A stretch of DNA of 5,756 nucleotides from JABACD01 sp047639675 (GTDB taxonomy: Bacteria > Planctomycetota > UBA1135 > GCA-002686595). Each line of letters begins with the position of its first letter. Position 1 is the stretch's first letter. The notes beneath the pieces are model-generated. The model saw only the letters and a list, made by a program, of their open reading frames with translations. It ran no database searches and had not been told where the DNA came from. Position numbers and translations under genes: made by a program. The DNA is taken from contig JBLIOI010000201.1 in the NCBI GenBank assembly GCA_047639675.1, forward strand, positions 1 to 5,756, read 5' to 3'. Positions 1 through 5,425 of the stretch are shown one piece after another.

Positions 1-521
1 ACTGCCTTGTTGATCCGCTCCGTGGATTCTTCTGGAGAAGCATCCTCCCGGACATGTGCTTTTGCAGTCCCTCGCCAGAGCAGCTTCTCTCCAAGCGGAT
101 CAAAGAAGTCGATGTTCAACGTGCCCTCTTCGTACTCGCGTAACTCCGTAGTCGTACCCATGTTGATGCCGCCGTAATAGCCATACGAACGCCCCGCATT
201 GGCTGCGGCACGAACAGAAGTTCGTGTCATCACGCTGATTGAGAAGCGAACCAAGAATTCGGCGTCTTCCGGCACCTGCTCGTAACCGCCCTCCTTGAGC
301 GTGTGCTCGATGGCCTCTGTAACCCGCCCACTGATCAGTGAACTTCCTCCCCGCACGTCCTTGGTCAGGTTCGGGTTCTCTTTAGCCCAGGCATAGGATT
401 GCATGGCTGCGAAGTTCGTATTGGGATCGTAGTCAGCATCAACTTCAATCGAGGTGCAGGCGCAAAAGAAGAGGCAGCCAGAGAGTACCGCGAGGAAGCT
501 ACGAATCATGGACGTCATCAT
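1..521 (-). CDS. DUF4136-family lipoprotein, partial (3' end beyond the left edge)
   Basis: The frame is open from ATG at 521 to the window edge (173 full codons, no stop). Residues 6-22 are a hydrophobic signal peptide ending FCAC, so Cys22 is the likely lipidated residue. The segment that follows (C-T-S-I-E-V-D-A-D-Y-D) and the later EYEEGT, IDFFD and LLWRGTA motifs are typical of DUF4136, a family of envelope lipoproteins of unknown function. It aligns along its whole length with the protein at 3367-3939, including SPEEST-ERIN versus TPEEST-ARIN near the end; by that comparison about 14-17 residues are missing. Three in-frame ATGs (521, 518, 509) compete as the start and none has a good Shine-Dalgarno at normal spacing. 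521 is chosen because the paralogue also begins Met-Met and gives the same length to the cysteine. The family call is firm; the function is unknown. Confidence 0.85.
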   Translation of the reverse strand, partial: MMTSMIRSFLAVLSGCLFFCACTSIEVDADYDPNTNFAAMQSYAWAKENPNLTKDVRGGSSLISGRVTEAIEHTLKEGGYEQVPEDAEFLVRFSISVMTRTSVRAAANAGRSYGYYGGINMGTTTELREYEEGTLNIDFFDPLGEKLLWRGTAKAHVREDASPEESTERINKA

Positions 522-645
522 GCGCGCAGCATCGCCAATCTAGGGTGGAAGGGCAACCTCCTGCTCTAATCCCCCCCGCTGTCCAATTCAGCCTGAAAGC
601 GCCCTGAATGGTGCATGCAGAAGGGAAAACAACTAGAGTGAAGCA
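522..645. promoter_or_regulatory. Divergent intergenic region, probable back-to-back promoters
   Basis: These 124 bases separate the divergently transcribed DUF4136 gene (minus) and the small lipoprotein gene (plus), so promoters for both should lie here. I could not find a convincing -35/-10 pair on either strand. Notable content is a run of seven C at 571-577 and an AGGAGG on the minus strand (562-557). That AGGAGG is too far (35 bases) from the minus-strand ATG to be its ribosome binding site. The promoter role is inferred from gene orientation only. Confidence 0.4.
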
Positions 646-1113
646 ATGCGACGAATGCACCAATGCCTAATTACAGGGCTCCTCTTGCTCAGCAGCTGCA
701 CGATGTCACACACCCAGTATGTCTCTGCTGGAAACGAAGTCTCCACGGTCGAGTTCGTCGAAAATTCTGGCCAAGGTGAGACAATAGTGGGCCACGTCTA
801 CGCCAACACTTGGGGACTATATACCTTTGCCGTCTACCCTTACCTGGCAGGTGGAATCGATGAAAACGGTGAGCCTGTATGGGACTACTTCTCGGATGTG
901 GCAAATGTAGAAACGGCAGTAGCTCTCTTGCGAGCGGAGGCTCTGCGCCATGGCGCCACGCACGTGATCGACCTGAAATCAGAGTATTTTAGCGAGTGGT
1001 CCCCCTCAACCTTGATCTTCTGGATCGTTGAGTCGAGCGTCTCGGCCACTGCGATTCGCGCGGGCTCGAATCCTCCGCCGGGCGCCATTCGCTTGGAGAG
1101 CTTTCGGAACTGA
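646..1113 (+). CDS. Small putative lipoprotein of unknown function (155 aa)
   Basis: The start is basic (M-R-R-M-H-Q), followed by a hydrophobic core and LLLLSSC, giving a good lipobox with Cys18 as the likely lipidated residue; the mature protein would be about 138 residues. The middle contains a predicted helix (about 88-102, alanine- and leucine-rich) followed by GATHVIDL (103-110), then a hydrophobic strand-like stretch at 122-137 (LIFWIVESSVSATAI). A helix then G-A-T-x-V pattern followed by beta strands recurs in several small envelope lipoproteins of unknown role, but I do not recognise a named family. A second ATG at 655 would still leave a workable signal peptide; 646 is kept because it adds the two arginines of the n-region. 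The Shine-Dalgarno is weak. It is the only plus-strand gene here, divergent from the DUF4136 gene and convergent with the operon, ending 22 bases from the operon's last stop codon. Confidence 0.75.
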   Translation: MRRMHQCLITGLLLLSSCTMSHTQYVSAGNEVSTVEFVENSGQGETIVGHVYANTWGLYTFAVYPYLAGGIDENGEPVWDYFSDVANVETAVALLRAEALRHGATHVIDLKSEYFSEWSPSTLIFWIVESSVSATAIRAGSNPPPGAIRLESFRN

Positions 1114-1135
1114 GCCTCGTACTCCCAGGTCCTGT

Positions 1136-1870
1136 TTAGTCGACCGGAGGAACGGGCAAGCTGAGCCGAACACCGGCTCCGAGAGCCACTTCGTCCAAGT
1201 GGCCTGAAAGGTATTGACCATCCGCTGTTTGTAGAACGGCATGCAAGTGCACACTCTGACCGTGATGAGTCAGCACGCCCCCCTGCCCGCGTGCGTAAAC
1301 GCCAACGATTGTTCCCGTCGCCTGCGCGCCCGACCAACGCCACGGCGGCGGCCCGTCGGGGTTGGCGATCGGACAAGAGTGGTCCATCACGTGCACTGCC
1401 ACGTAATCAAAGCGCCCTTCGATTCGCAGGGGAACTGGTCCTTCGCTGGTGTGAAAGTCGCTTTCGCGGATCGCCGCCTCAAGCACAAACTCCAAGTCAC
1501 TCAGAGTCTGAACCTCGGGCAAGATCTGCTCGCTCCACTCTTCGACGTTGGCGATGACGAGCAACGTGGCTTCGTCCGACTCTGCCAACTCTCGATGGGT
1601 CAGTTCACCTCCCTCGACGATCGCCAAGCTTGTGGCACCGTCAATGATTGTGATTTCGCCTTCGAGGCCTTCCAAGGCACCGACACCCCAGGTGCCCTTC
1701 TGAACGACCCTTTCTAACTGAACACGTCCCTCTGTTTCACCCTCACGTAGAACCTCGCGCAAGCTCCCCCAACAGCTAACAGTTGCGTAGGGTTCGCGGG
1801 CCTGAGTGGAGGAACAGGCGCTGAAGAGTAGCGCTGCACAGATCAAACCAGGACACAGACTTCGCATCAT
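1136..1870 (-). CDS. Acetolactate decarboxylase-like lipoprotein (244 aa)
   Basis: Alpha-acetolactate decarboxylase (EC 4.1.1.5) turns 2-acetolactate into acetoin and CO2 using a zinc ion. This protein shows the family's N-terminal signature at 59-78 (G-T-W-G-V-G then L-E-G-E-I-T-I-I-D-G; Glu72 matches the conserved Glu of LDGEL). It also has an L-R-I-E-G motif with Arg149, matching the active-site Arg, and a zinc-site pattern H208-x-H210-x13-G-H224, with THHG just before it at 201-204. A signal peptide ends in LFSAC (Cys19), so it should be an exported lipoprotein. It stops soon after the zinc site (LSLPVPPVD) and lacks the C-terminal tail that carries a further catalytic Glu in Bacillus-type enzymes. 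I recall exported proteobacterial members with the same THH motif and short end, so this looks like a subfamily trait; its substrate is unknown. ATG 1870 lies 12 bases after the protease stop, with AAGGG (1884-1880) overlapping that stop as a likely ribosome binding site. It is the last gene of the operon. Confidence 0.8.
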   Translation of the reverse strand: MMRSLCPGLICAALLFSACSSTQAREPYATVSCWGSLREVLREGETEGRVQLERVVQKGTWGVGALEGLEGEITIIDGATSLAIVEGGELTHRELAESDEATLLVIANVEEWSEQILPEVQTLSDLEFVLEAAIRESDFHTSEGPVPLRIEGRFDYVAVHVMDHSCPIANPDGPPPWRWSGAQATGTIVGVYARGQGGVLTHHGQSVHLHAVLQTADGQYLSGHLDEVALGAGVRLSLPVPPVD

Positions 1871-1882
1871 TGCCGGCCGCCC

Positions 1883-2956
1883 TTAGTCGCCCTTGAGGGC
1901 ACTCCAACGCTTGGCGAGCACCACCCGAGAACCAGCCCGCATGACAACGACCTTGAGCTTATCATCGGGCTTCAACTCCAGGACCGACTGGCGAATTCGG
2001 TCCCCCGTTTCCACCTCGCCCACTCCGATGCCATTGACCTCGAGCACTAAGTCGCCGCCCAGAAGCATCTCGACACCGTTGATTACCGCCGGTATGTCTC
2101 CGCCGATCAAACCCAAGCGATCCGCCAAGCTGCCCTCGACGACGCCTTGGACCAAGAGCCCGGCCTTTCCCTCGGGCACATTCAAAACCTCCGCGAAACG
2201 GCCGCGCAGAGAGATGAACTGCATGCCGCTCCAAAGCGGCGGACGCTTTAGGAAGCGGTCGCGACAGGTGTTGGAACTCACCGCAAAACCTAATCCCTGA
2301 TTACCGCCAGTCACGGTGCTGATGTAGCTGATGACACCTATCACCTTGCCGCGCATGTTGAAGAGCGGGCCTCCGGAGTTTCCAGGGTTAATCGCCGCGT
2401 CCGTCTGAAGCACTTCAATGAGATCCTTTTCGTCCACCAGGGATGGAGTCACCCGCCTGGCACTCAAGAATCCAACGGTAAGCGAGTGCGTGTTGCCCAG
2501 GGGTGCCCCAACAGCAAAGACGCGACTGCCGATGCGGGCCTTGTCGGAATCTCCCAACTCCGTAACAAACATGCCATCAGGCACTTCTCCTACCAAACGA
2601 ACAAGCGCCAAGTCCGTTAGGGGATCAGAGCTAATGATCTTTGCGGAGCCAAGACTGCCATCGTAGAACTCGACCTGCACGTCCTCTGCGTTCTGCACAA
2701 CATGCGCCGCAGTCAGGATGTCGCCGGTAGCCGAGATGATCACACCAGACCCTGTGCCCTCCTCTTCGACCACTAGACCGTAGCTCTCCACGGAAGCAGT
2801 ATTTGATGTCGTGTGCAAGGTCACGACGCCCGTATGAACCTTCGCGAACACATCCGCGACACTCACCTCCTGCTGAGTCCTGACTGGAGCGTGCGCGGCG
2901 GAAACGCCGGCCGAGACTCCGAGGAGAGCAATTGCGAAACAGAAGGAAGGATTCAT
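1883..2956 (-). CDS. HtrA/Deg-type periplasmic serine protease with one PDZ domain (357 aa)
   Basis: This is a trypsin-like serine protease of the S1C (HtrA) family, which degrades or handles misfolded envelope proteins. Residues 1-23 form a cleavable-type signal peptide (ending S-A-A-H-A), with no lipobox and no retained anchor, so it should be soluble in the periplasm. The protease domain (about 32-228) has the full triad: His85 in TAAHVV, Asp115 in TDLALVR and Ser194 in GNSGGP. INPGNSGGPLF and GLGFAV are classic HtrA motifs. One PDZ domain covers about 245-348 (G-L-L-V-Q-G-V-V-E-G-S, then L-G-G-D-L-V-L-E-V-N-G). DegP/DegQ have two PDZ domains; DegS has one but keeps an N-terminal membrane anchor, so this matches neither exactly. 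The start ATG overlaps the stop of the BamE-like gene (ATGA), with GGAG 7 bases upstream (2967-2964), implying translational coupling. The catalytic call is firm; substrates are unknown. Confidence 0.93.
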   Translation of the reverse strand: MNPSFCFAIALLGVSAGVSAAHAPVRTQQEVSVADVFAKVHTGVVTLHTTSNTASVESYGLVVEEEGTGSGVIISATGDILTAAHVVQNAEDVQVEFYDGSLGSAKIISSDPLTDLALVRLVGEVPDGMFVTELGDSDKARIGSRVFAVGAPLGNTHSLTVGFLSARRVTPSLVDEKDLIEVLQTDAAINPGNSGGPLFNMRGKVIGVISYISTVTGGNQGLGFAVSSNTCRDRFLKRPPLWSGMQFISLRGRFAEVLNVPEGKAGLLVQGVVEGSLADRLGLIGGDIPAVINGVEMLLGGDLVLEVNGIGVGEVETGDRIRQSVLELKPDDKLKVVVMRAGSRVVLAKRWSALKGD

Positions 2957-3318
2957 AGCTTCACTCCGAGCACGATGGCGTGGTAGCCATGACTTTCCAA
3001 TCGACCACCCTCAAACTTCAGGCGCAGGGCCCGCGCCGGAATGAGCACTCCAGGCCGTTCGGGAAGATAGACCCAAACATCGTCCCGCTCACTCTTCTCT
3101 GCGGGTGAGCCAAGCAGCATCAAGCAGTCGAACTTGGACATACCTATCTTTAGCTTGTCCACTTGACTTGTCACGTCAGAGAATTCGTAGCGCTGACCAC
3201 CCCGAGGGATGGTCTCACCAGTCTTGGGATCGATATTGACGCAACTCGATGCCGCGAGCGTGCAAAGCAGAGCGAGAACAAGGGTCTGGATTTGTTTTGT
3301 TCGTGTCATGAATTTCAT
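2953..3318 (-). CDS. SmpA/OmlA (BamE-like) domain lipoprotein (121 aa)
   Basis: Residues 1-25 form a signal peptide ending L-A-A-S-S before Cys26, a probable lipoprotein site. From about residue 53 the sequence has the SmpA/OmlA pattern: L-K-I-G-M-S-K-x-D, then L-L-G-S-P-A-E (68-74), V-W-V-Y-L-P (81-86), and a final strand A-L-R-L-K-F-E-G-G-R-L (97-107). In the family this small alpha-beta fold includes BamE, an outer-membrane lipoprotein of the beta-barrel assembly machine, and other envelope lipoproteins of unknown role, so identity with BamE itself is not claimed. ATG 3318 is chosen because AGGA (3327-3324) lies 5 bases upstream; ATG 3309 would shorten the basic n-region. It sits 48 bases downstream of the DUF4136 gene and overlaps the protease gene by 4 bases. 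The domain call is likely, the exact role unknown. Confidence 0.8.
   Translation of the reverse strand: MKFMTRTKQIQTLVLALLCTLAASSCVNIDPKTGETIPRGGQRYEFSDVTSQVDKLKIGMSKFDCLMLLGSPAEKSERDDVWVYLPERPGVLIPARALRLKFEGGRLESHGYHAIVLGVKL
2964..2967 (-). promoter_or_regulatory. Ribosome binding site GGAG for the HtrA-type protease gene
   Basis: GGAG reads on the minus strand 7 bases before ATG 2956 and lies inside the last codons of the BamE-like gene. Together with the ATGA stop/start overlap it fixes the protease start and points to coupled translation. Confidence 0.65.
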
Positions 3319-3323
3319 CTCAT

Positions 3324-3327
3324 TCCT
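3324..3327 (-). promoter_or_regulatory. Ribosome binding site AGGA for the BamE-like lipoprotein gene
   Basis: AGGA reads on the minus strand 5 bases before ATG 3318. It favours 3318 over the in-frame ATG at 3309. It lies in the 48-base gap after the DUF4136 gene, where no terminator hairpin is visible. Confidence 0.55.
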
Positions 3328-3366
3328 ATTCGCAACTCAAAAGTGCTGGGTGGCAAGCTTAGAAGC

Positions 3367-3939
3367 TCAGCTCGGCGGGAATTGCGCTAATACCTTAGCC
3401 ACGACCTCGTTGATCCGCGCCGTCGATTCCTCAGGTGTTTGATTGTCGCGGAGGCGCGCCGCGCCTGTACCCCGCCAAATCAGCGCCTTGCCCGCGCCAT
3501 CAAGGAAGTCGATCTCAAGCGTACCTTCCTCATATTCGTAAACGTGCGTCGTCGAGCCGACTGCCATCCCATAACCACCGTGGCGGCCATACCGACCGTA
3601 GCGGCCGTAGTAGCTCGGCTCCTGGTGCACATCAACGCCGTGATGCACGCTGATTCTAAACCCCACCAGGAAGTCGCTCTGCGCATCCACCAAGCGATAA
3701 CCACCTGCCTGGAGCTCAGCGTCGACGGCCGCGATCACGCGATTGCTCACGAGCGGGCTGATAGCCGGTTCATCGGACTCTTCTCCCGCGCCTTCCGAAA
3801 GCCAGGAATAGGTGTGCAATGGAGTGAAGTCCATTTCCATGTCGTAGTCGGCATTGACATCGATTGAGGAACAGGCTGAAAGCGCCAAACCAAGCGCTAG
3901 CCCCAACAACATTAGCAGTCGATAGAGGTGGATCATCAT
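3367..3939 (-). CDS. DUF4136-family lipoprotein with Gly/Tyr/Arg repeat (190 aa)
   Basis: Residues 1-22 are a leucine-rich signal peptide ending LALSAC, so Cys23 should be lipidated. The rest is a DUF4136 domain: S-S-I-D-V-N-A-D-Y-D (24-33), the HTYSW strand (42-46), a helix around 64-78, FLVGFRISV (90-98), YEYEEGTLEIDF (134-145) and LIWRGTGAARL (153-163). The family is common in diderm bacteria and has no established function. Between two core strands, residues 110-124 form a low-complexity loop of repeated G-R-Y units. The protein is a complete paralogue of the one truncated at the left edge. It starts with two adjacent ATGs (3939, 3936), with only a weak AAGG 13 bases upstream. It lies 33 bases after the 476-residue lipoprotein gene and 48 before the BamE-like gene, inside the minus-strand operon. 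Confidence 0.88.
   Translation of the reverse strand: MMIHLYRLLMLLGLALGLALSACSSIDVNADYDMEMDFTPLHTYSWLSEGAGEESDEPAISPLVSNRVIAAVDAELQAGGYRLVDAQSDFLVGFRISVHHGVDVHQEPSYYGRYGRYGRHGGYGMAVGSTTHVYEYEEGTLEIDFLDGAGKALIWRGTGAARLRDNQTPEESTARINEVVAKVLAQFPPS
3568..3612 (-). repeat. Short tandem codon repeat encoding a Gly/Tyr/Arg-rich loop
   Basis: Fifteen codons (residues 110-124 of the DUF4136 protein) encode Y-Y-G-R-Y-G-R-Y-G-R-H-G-G-Y-G. The underlying bases repeat imperfectly with a 9-base period (TAC GGC CGC, TAC GGT CGG, TAT GGC CGC). The paralogue at the left edge has only a short R-S-Y-G-Y-Y-G-G at the matching place, so the loop varies in length between copies. Confidence 0.7.
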
Positions 3940-3972
3940 GGCGCCATCTTAGCCTTCGGGTGGCTGTGGCGC

Positions 3973-5403
3973 TCAGGCAGTCCGGGACGAATCTAGTCGG
4001 CCCCAGAGAAGACGCAGCAAAAGTGCACAGCCCGTCAGCACCAGAATCAACTGCCCCAGGCGCAACACCAAGTGATCGACAGTGCCGGTTGTCGTTTGCT
4101 CGGCGGTGGCCGCCAATTCGGCGATACGGCCACTCTCAGTAACTTGATTCAACTCTTCTAACAAGCTGCGCAACTCTTCAGCCGTCGCCGTAACGCTCAC
4201 TGCCACTTCTGCATAGTCCAGAATCCTGAAGGGCTCCGAAGGTGCATTGGGGTCGCGTCGCGCTGCTGCAGCTTCGCGCGCTTCAGGCGTGCCCAGAATC
4301 GTGACCATCGAAGCGTCGAAGGCCACGAGAGTCTTCTCCAACGCCGCCGCCGCCGTAGCAACAGATTCGGTCACCTCTTCCGTCGAAGTCAAGAGCGGGT
4401 CCACCTTGTCCAAAGTGTCTCCGAGTTCCTTCAAGGTGACGCGTAAGTCATCCTGAGCTTCCCCGGCTTCCTCCAAGAGGGCTCCCACTTCATTGCGAAG
4501 TTCTTGGGGCAAGTCCCGCGCGATATCTCTGAAGTCTGCGGTGGATTGAGTGAGTGACTCGACACTCGCAAGCGTGCGCTGCAACTCAGGGCTGTTCCGC
4601 AAGTCATGAATGATCAACTCCGATTGCCAACGAAGCTCATCGGGAATCTCGACCACGGCGTCGCGGAACAAGTCGGCGGAACCGGCAACATCATGGATCG
4701 CCACCGCCGTCTCCCCTACGCCGCCAAATGGGTTGAGCGCGGAGAGCGGTTTGGAAACCATACCAGTGAGGAACGAACCTAACTCAGCGTCCGGCTGGCT
4801 GCGGTGATAGGCAAAGAAGCGCTCGCCTATCTGGCTGTCCCCAGCAAACTTCTCGATGCTCCGCTCTGTTTCGTCGAGTTCCTGCTCGGTCAGGAAAGTA
4901 CTGCCAATCCTACGGATCTGAACATTGAGCCGATCCATCCGTCCCGCAAGCTCACCGACTACGCTCCCAAAATGTTCCTCGGCCTCAGTGCTTTGTGAGC
5001 TGAGCCGGACCTGCTGCGTCAGCGCCCACAAGTCCACAAAAGCAATTCGTGCGTCCTCAACGATCAAGAAACTCTGAGCGAGCGGAATCGTCCGCATCTT
5101 CCAGACCAAGATCCTGCGCTGTGCCTCAGGAGACTCGCTTGAATCAAGAATGACACGGTTAGAAGCCGTCTCAATCGTGGAAGAGAAGTCCCGCGAAAAA
5201 GAGCGCATCAGAAGCATCAACTCCTTGTTCTCCAAGGGGCTGGAGACGCTGTCTTTTTCCTCCGAGCCCCCAAATAGGCACCCCGCCAACGGGACGATCA
5301 AGACCGCGAGAGCGACCAAGCGCAATGTTCGCCCAATTGGTCCTGCCGAATCGCACGAGGGACCTTCCTTCTCCAGATTCCCTGCGTTCCCTTTAGCTCT
5401 CAT
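3973..5403 (-). CDS. Long helical lipoprotein with C-terminal membrane segment (476 aa), function unknown
   Basis: I do not recognise the family. The N-terminus has an unusually long polar region (about 25 residues), then a hydrophobic stretch ending in a perfect lipobox VPLAGC, with Cys42 as the likely lipidated residue. The mature part is almost entirely predicted helix, rich in Glu, Leu, Ala, Ser and Thr, with coiled-coil-like heptads especially at 276-365 and 400-436. A glycine/proline break lies near 215-231 (NPFGGVGE). Residues 447-467 form a hydrophobic segment (LVLRLGQLILVLTGCALLLR) followed by a short Arg-containing tail, as in a C-terminal transmembrane helix with its end in the cytoplasm. 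No enzyme motif is seen. The first residue after Cys42 is Leu, not Asp, which in enteric bacteria would send it to the outer membrane. No in-frame ATG exists between residue 1 and Cys42, so 5403 is kept. It follows the barrel gene by 22 bases and precedes DUF4136 by 33. Confidence 0.8.
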   Translation of the reverse strand: MRAKGNAGNLEKEGPSCDSAGPIGRTLRLVALAVLIVPLAGCLFGGSEEKDSVSSPLENKELMLLMRSFSRDFSSTIETASNRVILDSSESPEAQRRILVWKMRTIPLAQSFLIVEDARIAFVDLWALTQQVRLSSQSTEAEEHFGSVVGELAGRMDRLNVQIRRIGSTFLTEQELDETERSIEKFAGDSQIGERFFAYHRSQPDAELGSFLTGMVSKPLSALNPFGGVGETAVAIHDVAGSADLFRDAVVEIPDELRWQSELIIHDLRNSPELQRTLASVESLTQSTADFRDIARDLPQELRNEVGALLEEAGEAQDDLRVTLKELGDTLDKVDPLLTSTEEVTESVATAAAALEKTLVAFDASMVTILGTPEAREAAAARRDPNAPSEPFRILDYAEVAVSVTATAEELRSLLEELNQVTESGRIAELAATAEQTTTGTVDHLVLRLGQLILVLTGCALLLRLLWGRLDSSRTA

Positions 5404-5425
5404 TACTGTAGCCGCCGCCTGGCCT

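Noticed and set aside
557..562. AGGAGG on the minus strand as ribosome binding site for the left-edge DUF4136 gene or a leader peptide
   Set aside because: It is 35 bases from the ATG at 521, and no start codon at normal spacing opens a frame longer than about a dozen codons.
571..577. Run of seven C as a phase-variation tract
   Set aside because: It is short, lies in an intergenic region, and is not placed between recognisable promoter elements.
1114..1135. Bidirectional terminator between the convergent genes
   Set aside because: The 22-base gap shows no inverted repeat with a flanking T-run.
885..1376. Open frame of 163 codons on the minus strand overlapping two genes
   Set aside because: It is antisense to the plus-strand lipoprotein and out of frame with the decarboxylase-like gene, has an Arg/Ser-rich composition typical of shadow frames, and lacks any signal peptide or motif.
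1241..1717. Open frame of 158 codons on the plus strand
   Set aside because: It lies fully antisense to the acetolactate-decarboxylase-like gene, whose motifs are clear; its own translation shows no recognisable domain.
3439..3867. Open frame of 142 codons on the plus strand
   Set aside because: It lies antisense to the DUF4136 gene with its conserved motifs; it is a shadow.
5363..5374. Purine-rich GGAGAAGGAAGG as the ribosome binding site of a shorter form of the 476-residue lipoprotein
   Set aside because: No ATG or GTG follows in frame before the lipobox; the nearest in-frame TTG is about 37 bases away.
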